From positions 1 to 64,000 of the forward strand of contig JABCZC010000021.1 of the NCBI GenBank assembly GCA_013289875.1: 64,000 bases of DNA, written 5' to 3'. Shown here piece by piece: positions 46,714 through 54,802 of the stretch (position 1 is its first letter; every line of letters starts with the position of its first letter). Under the pieces are notes generated by a model that was not told the DNA's origin, searched no databases, and saw only the letters and a program-made list of their open reading frames with translations. This DNA is from Acidobacteriota bacterium. Lineage in GTDB: Bacteria; Acidobacteriota; Terriglobia; Terriglobales; Acidobacteriaceae. The position numbers and the translations under genes are program-made.

Positions 46714-47385
46714 CTACATCGCTTCTTTCAGTCCCCAGCGGACCAGGAGGCTGTTCATCGGGTAGGACGTGAAGTAGCCGATGATCATGCCGATCTGCAT
46801 CATGAACCAATAGAGCGGCTGGGTGGGCTCCAGGTGCGGATTCGGGAAGAGAACGAAATAAGTCAACGCCATCCAGCCGAATAATCCAACCTCGAAGGCC
46901 AGGATGGAGAGAGTGTCTGCTTTGAGAGCGGCGATGAGAGCCTCTCCGGCCGAAAGATTGCGCATGGGTTTGATGGTGAAGTATTGGAAGGCGATTCCGA
47001 GCAGCCATGCGAGAAAGAGGTCGGCGGCAAATGAGGCGTAGAGCATTGAGCCGAAGAGCGTGAGTCCGAGGGCGAAGAGGGAGAATTCGGCGATGATATC
47101 TCCGAGGGTGCAGCCGGCTCCGCAATGGCTGGTGGCGACGGCGGTTTGCTGCCAGGTGGGGTTGCGGGCCATCGCGTCGTGGTCCATGTCGGACATAGTG
47201 TCGTGACTGGCGTTCTTTCCGAGGCTGAAGTAAGCCCAGAGGGCGAAGACGCTGAGGTAGAGGGCCGTGATCGGCCAGACGAGATTCATGATCCACATCT
47301 TCTGCGGATGCCGGACCTCATCAACGGCGATCGTGACGGCGCAGACGACGGCTACAAGGATGGATACCCAGGCTATGGTTTCCAT
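46714..47385 (-). CDS. DUF4396 membrane protein
   Basis: 223 residues from the ATG at 47385 (GAGGTCGAA upstream; a longer start at 47418 is possible). About seven hydrophobic segments. The cysteine-containing SHCGAGCTLGDIIAEFSLF and MWIMNLVWPITALYLSVFALWAYF are typical of DUF4396. Function unknown. It is convergent with the esterase, with only 12 bases between the stops. Confidence 0.85.
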   Translation of the reverse strand: METIAWVSILVAVVCAVTIAVDEVRHPQKMWIMNLVWPITALYLSVFALWAYFSLGKNASHDTMSDMDHDAMARNPTWQQTAVATSHCGAGCTLGDIIAEFSLFALGLTLFGSMLYASFAADLFLAWLLGIAFQYFTIKPMRNLSAGEALIAALKADTLSILAFEVGLFGWMALTYFVLFPNPHLEPTQPLYWFMMQIGMIIGYFTSYPMNSLLVRWGLKEAM

Positions 47386-47609
47386 TTCGACCTCAGTTTG
47401 CGGCGATTTAAACTCCACTTCCGAAATCCTAAAGCTTCGACTTCGTTCAGTCAGACAGGAAGTTAGAAATTGAACGAATAATCGATCCGCGTCTTGAGGT
47501 TCGCAACGTAGAGGAGACGCGCTTATTGTTCAGGGGCAGCACAAGGTGGTAGATTGCCACTTCAGTAAGATTTTTTTCGACGCACTCCCTGACCCAGAAG
47601 ACGGTTCCC

Positions 47610-48008
47610 GTGGTTATAGAACCCAGAGTTGTTTATGAGTTCGGGCCATTTCGGGTTGATCCCGACAAGCAGGTCTTGCTGCGAGAAGACCAACGGGTAG
47701 CAATTACGCCCTGGCGTATGCGGGGCACGAAGCGCGAGCGCATGCGCTGACCGGCGATTTGGCCAAGAGGTTCCCTGAAGACACGCTCGTGCAGTTCACT
47801 TACCTGCCAACACTGCGTGCGAAGCTTGCGGTCAACAAGGGAAATGCTTCTGAGGCGATTGAAAGTCTCAGAGCCGCCACCCCTTATGAGCTGGGACAGA
47901 CGACATCCAGTAGTTACGGTTGGACCGGCTTATATCCCGTTTTTGTCCGAGCAGACGGGCATTGCCGACTTTGCCACTTTCAGGCTTGTGCGAGATTCTT
48001 GAACTCGT
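47610..48008 (+). pseudogene. Remnant of a winged-helix/TPR transcriptional regulator, internally deleted
   Basis: From the GTG at 47610 the frame reads YEFGPFRVDPDKQVLLREDQ, the start of the CadC-like winged-helix domain of acidobacterial TPR regulators, and stops at 47748. From about 47699 a second frame reads NYALAYAGHEARAHALTGDL, KRFPEDTLVQFTYLPTLRAK and AIESLRAATPYELGQT, which is the TPR tail of the same family or of the kinase-TPR proteins. The middle, about 1.5-2 kb, is missing and the halves overlap out of frame, so one deletion joined head and tail. The C-terminal end after FVRAD has also diverged. Confidence 0.75.
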
Positions 48009-48203
48009 GAACGAATGGCGTCACCGCGCCGCTTCCGTCGATGCTTTCCAGGGCTTGCGAGGGAAATAGCCTCACGCGGTGATTCAAATTGGCTGGCCAC
48101 TGCCTGGCACCGACACAGCCTGCATCTTCAAGCAGTGCACAGTGGTTGATGTGTATTACTTTCCTTGCGCGGCGGCGAAGATCGAGTATACCTTCGGGGT
48201 GAT

Positions 48204-49838
48204 ATGGCCGGAGCCGAGGAAATCTCGCGAGAGGAACTGACCGCGTTACTGGACCTGGCGGGAGAGTTGTCAACCCAGGTAGATCACCGAAAGGTGGTCA
48301 CCGCCGTTCTGGAGCGCGCGTGCGCTTCCACCAATTCTCCTGAAGGTTCGCTCCTGCTCTACGACCCGATCCGCAGGGGATTGTACTTTGCCGCGGCTCG
48401 CGGTCCGAAGGGCAACGAATTACTGCAAAAGTTTGGCGAGCACTCCAATCAGAGGATCCCCCTCGAAGGCAGCAAGGCGGGCCAGGCGTTTCGGTCCGGA
48501 GAGATCACCGTATCTTCCAACGTTCAGGAAGATGCGGACCACTTCAAGAGCGTCGATGACCAGATCAAGAATGTAACGGTGTCCGTGATTTCCGTACCGC
48601 TGCAGATTGCGGGTTCGATGGTTGGGGTACTGCAGCTGCTGAACAAGATGGACGCGAACGGCCAGTACTGCCCCTATGATGAACATGATTTTGCCCTGCT
48701 GCAGTACCTGGGAAGGATTGCCGCGGCGGCCATCAACAGTGTCCGGCTGCTTCAACGGCTTGTGGCGCAAAGCGGTTTGTATGCACGCAATGGCGTATCC
48801 CAATACCTTGAAGTCATCGATCAGCCCGCGCGCCCCGAACGCCTGACAGCCCTGTTTGCGGATATGCGCGGATTTACTCAGCTCTGCCAAACCCAATCTG
48901 ACGCCACGCGCACGCAGGAGATCCTGAACGACTTTCTCGGGATGCTGGCCAATCAGGTCCTGCGTCGCGGCGGAATCGTGAACAAGTTCGTCGGAGACGC
49001 GATCTTTGCTATCTTTCAGGGCGACAAAGCGGCGGCGGCGGCAGTTCGCTGCGCCTTTGACATGCTGGAGCGCTTCGATAGCCTGAGGCATCGCTGGATG
49101 AACGAGTGCAATGAGGATGTCAGCTTCATGGATATCGGCATCGGGATTGCCACCGGGACAGCCGCTCTAGGCAGCTTCGGCAGCGCTGAAGTGAAAGACT
49201 TCACGGCGATCGGCACGATCGTCAATCTCGCTTCGGCCTTCGAGTTCGCCGCGCGCAACGGCCGGCGTGTGCTCGTGGATAAGGCTACCTGGACGGGTTC
49301 ACAGGATATTGTTCTGGAGGCCGAGGGACCTCTACCCTTCGATCTTGGAAAGCCCGATCAGAACGTCAAAATCAGATATCAGCACTATTGGCTGAAGCGT
49401 CTTACGCCGGATCGGCCGGTGCGTGTGTTTCTTAGCCACAATCATAATGACCGGGAGTATGTGGAGTCGCAAATCCGGGAACCTTTGGCGGTCCGAAACG
49501 TCGAGACCTGGTACGCGGAACAGGACATCATTCCCGGAGAAGAATACGTTCGCCGTATTGAGGACGGCCTGCTCAAATGCGACTGGATGCTGGTGATCCT
49601 GACGACAAACGCCGCGACCGACTGGGTGCGGGCAGAGGTGAATACTGCGTTGAAGGACCCGCGGTTCCTGGGCCGGGTTGTGCCGGTGAGAGTGGACGAG
49701 ACTCTGCCTTCTCAGATTGGCTCGACCTTGGGCCCGCTGGAGGCGCTGGATGTTCGTAGCTCTGCAGACCCCGGAGAGACGATCTATCAGTTCCTGGTGG
49801 AACGCGAGCGCCAGCTTCGCGCCGGGGCGGCCAGTTAG
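48204..49838 (+). CDS. GAF - class III nucleotide cyclase - TIR fusion protein
   Basis: 544 residues from the ATG at 48204 with GGGGTGAT upstream. Residues 15-175 are a GAF sensor (LLLYDPIRRGLYFAAARG, SVPLQIAGSMVGVLQLLNK). A class III cyclase domain (about 210-385) has metal aspartates D220 (ALFADMRGF) and D265 (NKFVGDAI), adenine-type K261 and D332. Of the transition-state pair, Asn341 is present but the usual arginine four residues later is Ala345. Residues 405-544 are a TIR domain (RVFLSHNHND) with the NADase-type Glu478 in DWVRAEV. Probably cytoplasmic; GAF ligand unknown. Confidence 0.93.
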   Translation: MAGAEEISREELTALLDLAGELSTQVDHRKVVTAVLERACASTNSPEGSLLLYDPIRRGLYFAAARGPKGNELLQKFGEHSNQRIPLEGSKAGQAFRSGEITVSSNVQEDADHFKSVDDQIKNVTVSVISVPLQIAGSMVGVLQLLNKMDANGQYCPYDEHDFALLQYLGRIAAAAINSVRLLQRLVAQSGLYARNGVSQYLEVIDQPARPERLTALFADMRGFTQLCQTQSDATRTQEILNDFLGMLANQVLRRGGIVNKFVGDAIFAIFQGDKAAAAAVRCAFDMLERFDSLRHRWMNECNEDVSFMDIGIGIATGTAALGSFGSAEVKDFTAIGTIVNLASAFEFAARNGRRVLVDKATWTGSQDIVLEAEGPLPFDLGKPDQNVKIRYQHYWLKRLTPDRPVRVFLSHNHNDREYVESQIREPLAVRNVETWYAEQDIIPGEEYVRRIEDGLLKCDWMLVILTTNAATDWVRAEVNTALKDPRFLGRVVPVRVDETLPSQIGSTLGPLEALDVRSSADPGETIYQFLVERERQLRAGAAS

Positions 49839-49849
49839 TACGAGCTCCA

Positions 49850-52312
49850 CTACTCCGAGCGGAGCGCTTCCACTGCGTTCACCCGGGCGGCGCGCGCTGC
49901 AGGCACAGCCGACGCGATCACCGCAGCCGCCAGGATCAGCAAGGCGGATGCGGCAAAAGAGAGTGCTCCCGGTAGATGCACTTCTCCGACGTATTTGCCG
50001 ATGATGCGAGCGAAAATGAAGCCGAGCACCAGACCCGCGGCCACTCCGATGCTCGCGATCACCAGACCCTCGGTAAGAACATTGGTCAGGATGTTGCGCG
50101 GCTGCGCGCCGAGAGCCATACGGATTCCGAATTCGCGCGTGCGTCCGCTCACTGAGAATGCAAGCACGCCGGCGACGCCCACCACGGAAATCAACAGCGC
50201 CACCGCCGCGAATCCGCCAAACACGACAGCGTTCAGGCGGTCGGGGGTGAGAACCTCAGCGCGAATATCCTGGAGCGTGCTGGCTTTCTCTACGGGCTGG
50301 TCTGCCGCCATCTCGTGAATCGTGCGGGTGATGGCGGGAACCAGCGTGTAAGGATCATGCTTGGCGCGCACGAAAAGGCGGCCATGCCAGCCTTCCTGCT
50401 CCGTCGGCTGATACACCGTCATCGCCGGAGACGGGATGATGTTTTCATCGTCGAAATCAGGCACGACGCCGACGATCCGCCGCGGCTCGTAGCTGATGCC
50501 GATAAACTTCATCACGCCGTCCGTCCAGTGCAATTCGCGGCCGATCGCTTCCTGGCCTGGAAAGAGCGTCTGCGCAACGCTCTGACTGATGATCACGACT
50601 CGTTCAGAACCCTCCTTGTCGGTGTCTCTGAAATCGCGGCCCTGGACGATCGGCATGCCCACCGTGCCAAAGAATCCGGGAGATATGGAGCGAAAGTGGG
50701 CGCGCAAATCATCCTGACCATTCTTGCGAGTCGCCCCCTGCACTGCGAAGGCAAAGCTAATGTCCAGCCCCTGCTCGTCGCGCCAGGGAACGCTGAAGCC
50801 TTCGGACACATGCTCGACTCCAGGCAGCGTGCTGACCCGGTTCTTCACATCGCGATAGAAATCGCGCACCTGCTCGGGGGTTCGCCCGTACGAAATCACG
50901 GGCAGATTCAAGGCGAGAACCTTCGCGGTCTCGAATGGCGGCTGCGTCGACTCGAGCACATAGAGAGTCCTCATGAGCACGCCGGCTCCGGCAAGCAGCA
51001 GGAAAGAGGCCGTGATCTGCATGACCGCGAAGATGCGAAGACGTCGAGCGCTTCTTCCTGTCACGCGCACTTCATTGGTGGTTAATCCCAGGCCCCGTGA
51101 AGTATCCGCCGCGGGCAGACGTGGAATGTACGCCAGGAAGACAGAGGCCACCAGTGCCAGCACAATTCCAAACCACACCAGGGTGAAGTCGAGTTTGAGC
51201 CCGTCAGCGCGTACGGAAAAGCGCGACGCATAGCGGCCCAGCACGGCCACCATCGGAGCAGCGATGAGCAAGGCTGCCAAGACTCCGCTTCCGCAGAGAA
51301 CGATGCTTTCCGCCAGCAGCGAGCGGCGAAGGACCGCTGCGCTCGCTCCCAGCGCTGAACGAACGGCGAGTTCCGGTTCGCGGCGCACGGTTCGCGCCAG
51401 CACAAGATTGGCGACATTCGAGCACGCGATGACGAAGAGCAGGCCCGAGGCCGCGAAAAGCACCCAGAGGATGGTGTTCGCGCGCGAATTGATCTGGTCG
51501 TGCATGCGCGTCACACTGATCTGGTAGCGGTCGGCGGCCTTGTACACGTCCGGATGCGCCTGCACGATTGCCGCGTATGCGGTGTTGAGCTCCGCTCGCG
51601 CGGCTTCAAGAGTCGCACCAGGAGCGAGGCGTGCAAACACCTCTGTCATGCGATGCTCGCGCCCCGTCACCATGGTGGCGGATAGATGATGCGGGCTAGT
51701 CACGACATTGGCGATGATCTCAGTCGCCACCGGATACGGCACAGTCGGTTCCAGCACCCCGACGATCGTCGCGTTGCGGGGACCTCCATAGCTCTCCAGG
51801 CGCACTGTCTTTCCAAGTACGCTGGTGTCGGAGTGCAGCGACGCGCTCCAGAACTTGTAGGTGAGCACAATCGCGCCAGGGGCATTCGGTCCATCGTCGG
51901 TGGGAGTCAAGAGGCGTCCAATCACAGGACGCAGCCCCATCACCTCGAAGTAGTTGCCGTCGACGACTCCAGCGGGGATCTCGCGCGGCGTGCCGAGGCC
52001 AACGATGGTGAAGTCGATGGGTGAAATGGTTCCCAGCTCTTTGATTGTCTTCAGACTTTTGCCGAGGTCCTGGATCTCCGGGATCGAGAAGGCCGCGTTT
52101 GCCTGGCCGATGCCGGGTGCGCTCTGGCGCAGGTAAAGCAGCCTGTCTTCATCGCGATTCGTGAGCGGGCGCAGGAGCACGGCGCGCACCACGCTGAAGA
52201 TCGCCGCATTCGCGCCGATACCCAGAGCCAGCGTAAGAGCTACGGTGATCCACAACGCGCGAACTCGCGATAAGGAACGAGCGGCAATTTTCAAATCACG
52301 CAGGAATGACAT
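49850..52312 (-). CDS. FtsX/MacB-type ABC permease, ADOP family
   Basis: 820 residues from the ATG at 52312, preceded by GGAGGAGG; the longer open frame is not conserved. A membrane helix near residue 20 (RALWITVALTLALGIGANAAIF) is followed by a MacB-like periplasmic domain, FtsX-type helices, a second periplasmic domain, and C-terminal FtsX helices. The pattern of two permease halves in one chain without an ATPase is that of the acidobacterial duplicated orphan permeases. It lacks an adjacent ATP-binding subunit. Divergent from the MarR gene. Confidence 0.9.
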   Translation of the reverse strand: MSFLRDLKIAARSLSRVRALWITVALTLALGIGANAAIFSVVRAVLLRPLTNRDEDRLLYLRQSAPGIGQANAAFSIPEIQDLGKSLKTIKELGTISPIDFTIVGLGTPREIPAGVVDGNYFEVMGLRPVIGRLLTPTDDGPNAPGAIVLTYKFWSASLHSDTSVLGKTVRLESYGGPRNATIVGVLEPTVPYPVATEIIANVVTSPHHLSATMVTGREHRMTEVFARLAPGATLEAARAELNTAYAAIVQAHPDVYKAADRYQISVTRMHDQINSRANTILWVLFAASGLLFVIACSNVANLVLARTVRREPELAVRSALGASAAVLRRSLLAESIVLCGSGVLAALLIAAPMVAVLGRYASRFSVRADGLKLDFTLVWFGIVLALVASVFLAYIPRLPAADTSRGLGLTTNEVRVTGRSARRLRIFAVMQITASFLLLAGAGVLMRTLYVLESTQPPFETAKVLALNLPVISYGRTPEQVRDFYRDVKNRVSTLPGVEHVSEGFSVPWRDEQGLDISFAFAVQGATRKNGQDDLRAHFRSISPGFFGTVGMPIVQGRDFRDTDKEGSERVVIISQSVAQTLFPGQEAIGRELHWTDGVMKFIGISYEPRRIVGVVPDFDDENIIPSPAMTVYQPTEQEGWHGRLFVRAKHDPYTLVPAITRTIHEMAADQPVEKASTLQDIRAEVLTPDRLNAVVFGGFAAVALLISVVGVAGVLAFSVSGRTREFGIRMALGAQPRNILTNVLTEGLVIASIGVAAGLVLGFIFARIIGKYVGEVHLPGALSFAASALLILAAAVIASAVPAARAARVNAVEALRSE

Positions 52313-52694
52313 GTGGGTCCTCCTCCATATGGTCTTCAGGGGGGCCGGTTGCCCCGCCTTCACTATAACGACGAACGGCTGGACCGGAATTCGACAAATC
52401 ATGCAGGAAATATTGGTTCTTCCCGCGCTTTAAGAATTCGTGGGGGAGCATCTTGTCAGGCGGATTTCCTCCATCAGTTGGGCGTGCAATCCTGCTCTTA
52501 ACATGCACATTCTCAGCCACGCCATCTCAAAACGTAAGCCATTGATTTGCCGCTAAATACACGTTCACGAGAGTGTTCTGTCGAAGGCGCTTTCTGTGCG
52601 GAATCAAAGATTATTGTCCGAAAACGAACACGCGACAACACCTCATGCTCCGGAATTGCTTGACAATTCATGTTGATATCAACATATTGGAACC
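52313..52694. other. Divergent intergenic region of about 380 bases
   Basis: Separates the ADOP permease and the MarR gene. It holds the permease ribosome binding site and the MarR promoter-operator at 52660-52688. No coding sequence is seen in the rest (52330-52655), and no clear permease promoter was found. Confidence 0.6.
52660..52688 (+). promoter_or_regulatory. Promoter with embedded operator ahead of the MarR gene
   Basis: TTGACA at 52660-52665 is followed after 17 bases by CATATT at 52683-52688 (4 of 6 to the -10 consensus). Between them lies the 16-base perfect palindrome ATGTTGATATCAACAT (52670-52685). A repressor bound there would block polymerase. Transcription from this promoter should start near 52695, the ATG itself, so the mRNA would be leaderless. 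Confidence 0.75.
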
Positions 52695-53144
52695 ATGTCA
52701 AGAGCCACAATTGTGCCTTTTGAGATAACCATTCGAGTTCGCGATTGCTGCCTCTGTCTGCCCGTACAGCGGGCTGCACGGGCGCTAGCACGGCGTTTCG
52801 ACGAGGCATTGCGGCCACTCGGCCTGACAAACGGCCAGTTTTCTCTGCTGATGTCGCTGAATCGTCCGGAGCCTCCGGACATGGCGTCGGTGGCGTCGCT
52901 GCTTGCCATGGACCGCACCACCCTGACTGCCGCGGTGAAGCCGCTGGAGCGCCGCGGTCTGCTTAAGGTGACTGCAGACGGGTCTGACCGGCGGGTTCAC
53001 CGGCTGAAGCTCACGCCCGAAGGCATGACTCTGCTGGCTTCAGCCGTGCCGGTCTGGGAGCGTACCAGCGCGGAGGTTGAAGCACTTCTGCCCGACTGCA
53101 ACCCCGCTGCCCTCAGGGCCAACCTTCGCGCTATCTCCCGCTGA
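52695..53144 (+). CDS. MarR-family transcriptional regulator
   Basis: 149 residues. The MarR core is clear: ARALARRFDEALRPLGLTNGQFSLLMSLNRPEPPDMASVASLLAMDRTTLTAAVKPLERRGLLKVTADGSDRRVHRLKLTPEG, which is a winged helix with the beta-wing DGSDRR. Two close cysteines (RDCCLCLPV) at the N-terminus may serve redox or ligand sensing. It is probably autoregulated through the palindrome directly ahead and may control the divergent permease. Confidence 0.92.
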   Translation: MSRATIVPFEITIRVRDCCLCLPVQRAARALARRFDEALRPLGLTNGQFSLLMSLNRPEPPDMASVASLLAMDRTTLTAAVKPLERRGLLKVTADGSDRRVHRLKLTPEGMTLLASAVPVWERTSAEVEALLPDCNPAALRANLRAISR

Positions 53145-53206
53145 TTGGGGTGGTGGGATGAAATACCACCTTTACCCATAATCAGTCCGCTGCACCGCCA
53201 GCCAAT

Positions 53207-53869
53207 TTAGTCGGCTGGGGCAGCAAAGAGAATGAGATTTCGGTCGGGATCCAACACGATGAAGTTTCTGGCACCCCAGGGCTCCTTCTTCAATGTTTGA
53301 GCAAAGCGCACTCCAACTGCCTGGTAACTCAAAAAAAGCTGCTTGATCTCGTCTGCACTGGCGACGGTGATCGAGGCGGAGAGCAGGCCTTCTCGTTCCC
53401 GAACATCACCCGCGAACACGGGCTCGCCGACCACCCTCAAATTAAGCCTCGCCTGGTCGCGGGTGACCTGCCCGTAATAGGGCGGATCGCCATAGACGAA
53501 GGCGACCGTGAACCCAAGCTTATCGGTATAGAAATCGCAAGATGTTTGGATGTCGGCAACGAACAATTGTGCTTCGGTTGAATTGAGGACAGGGCGTTGT
53601 ACAGTCTGTCCGGCTTCATGGGCCATTGATTCCTGAGTCACGGCATGGGCTCCTGATTTGAGCGCCTGCCATCCTTCGAAACCCCTCTCGCGCGCCACAA
53701 GGTCCTGTGCGTCGGCGAGCTTGAAGTTTGCGTCCAGTACCTGCTCGTCGCTGAGATGGCTAAACCGGGGCAAGCCTGCCCTGATTCTGGCTGCGACCGG
53801 ATAATACCGTTCGCGGTGCCAACGCAGATATTGTTTCGCTTGCTTCTTGAGGTTTTCGATGTTCGGCAT
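53207..53869 (-). CDS. VOC domain protein with an ankyrin-protein-like N-terminal domain
   Basis: 220 residues from the ATG at 53869; a GTG at 53887 is an alternative. Residues 1-70 (NIENLKKQAKQYLRWHRERYYPVAARIRAGLPRF ... LADAQDLVARERGFEGWQALK) resemble the N-terminal segment that usually precedes ankyrin repeats in similar bacterial proteins. Residues 100-220 are a glyoxalase/bleomycin-resistance fold (AQLFVADIQTSCDFYTDKLGFTVAFVYGDPPYYGQV, NFIVLDPDRNLILFA). Convergent with the MarR gene. Confidence 0.8.
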   Translation of the reverse strand: MPNIENLKKQAKQYLRWHRERYYPVAARIRAGLPRFSHLSDEQVLDANFKLADAQDLVARERGFEGWQALKSGAHAVTQESMAHEAGQTVQRPVLNSTEAQLFVADIQTSCDFYTDKLGFTVAFVYGDPPYYGQVTRDQARLNLRVVGEPVFAGDVREREGLLSASITVASADEIKQLFLSYQAVGVRFAQTLKKEPWGARNFIVLDPDRNLILFAAPAD

Positions 53870-54191
53870 CGGCGCAGCAATACTCACTTATCGTAGGTGG
53901 GCGTTGCCCTTTCGATCTGCACCGATGCGCCCTACGCAGCCAGGAAAAGAGTGCCTCGGCCGGGCGGAGTTGTCAACGGTCGCCCTTTTTCGGCAGTGTC
54001 CTAATTTGAGGAGGCTGTCTCTTTGCTGGCTGCTTTTCATGAAGTCCCTGTGCTTAGTTTTTCCTGTCATGGGCTACCTTTCCTTTCGTAGGATGCCCTT
54101 TACACGAATCCCCAAAGGCGGTAACAATGACTGCTGTTCGAACGCGGATTGATATTTGGTAGAGTGACTGCCGCAAGTCCTGGGAAGATCC
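53870..54191. other. Intergenic region of about 320 bases, nothing recognised
   Basis: Separates two divergent genes. No coding sequence, tRNA or clear promoter was found. The bases 54150-54191 hold the ribosome binding site GGAAG of the isochorismatase-like gene. Confidence 0.45.
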
Positions 54192-54788
54192 ATGTCAATT
54201 GCATTTCCCATTGATCCCGACCACACTGCTGTCCTCAACCTGGATTGCCAAGCGGGCATCGTTTCCATCTATATCAAGGGGGATAAAGACGCTTTCCTTG
54301 CGCGCGCTGCCAGCGTCCTGAATCACGCACGCGTTTCCCGCATGACCGTCATCCACGTTAAAGTCGGCTTTCGCTCCAGTCTTCCCGAAGTGAGTTCCCG
54401 CAATCCACTATTTGGCGCAATCAAGGCTTCTCCGCAACATCAGAGTCTGTTTCAAGAGCCCTTAGGGGCCATCCATCCGGCGCTTGCTCCCACGGAAAAC
54501 GAAGTCGTCATCACCAAGCGCCGTATCAGCGCCTTCACCGGTACCGACCTGTCCATGATTCTCCGCGTCAACAATATCGATACACTCGTCCTGTTCGGCA
54601 TCGCCACCAGTGGCGTCGTCCTCTCCACCCTTCTCGAGGCCAGTGACTTCGATTTTCGACTCGCAGTGATCAAGGACTGCTGCGCCGATCTCGACGCCGA
54701 TCTGAATGCGACTCTCCTCGAGAAGCTTTTCCCTTCGCGTGCCACTGTCCTGTCCGCCGCCGACTTCATCAAACCCATTCAGAACTAG
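54192..54788 (+). CDS. Isochorismatase-fold protein lacking the catalytic cysteine
   Basis: 198 residues. The cysteine-hydrolase fold is clear, with the Asp of LNLDCQAGIV and the Lys of VVITKRRISAFTGTDL. The position where the nucleophilic cysteine normally stands (GIATxxCV) reads GIATSGVVLST, so the nucleophile is missing. Isochorismatases such as PhzD and EntB also lack it and use water, so this protein may act on a vinyl-ether substrate, or be inactive. Single gene, convergent with the ABC exporter. Confidence 0.85.
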   Translation: MSIAFPIDPDHTAVLNLDCQAGIVSIYIKGDKDAFLARAASVLNHARVSRMTVIHVKVGFRSSLPEVSSRNPLFGAIKASPQHQSLFQEPLGAIHPALAPTENEVVITKRRISAFTGTDLSMILRVNNIDTLVLFGIATSGVVLSTLLEASDFDFRLAVIKDCCADLDADLNATLLEKLFPSRATVLSAADFIKPIQN

Positions 54789-54802
54789 ATAGCCTGTCCA
54801 AA

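Noticed and set aside
53146-53180. GGTGGT/ACCACC inverted repeat between the MarR and VOC genes as a terminator
   Set aside because: The stem is only six pairs with a long loop and no T-run, so it is too weak to call.
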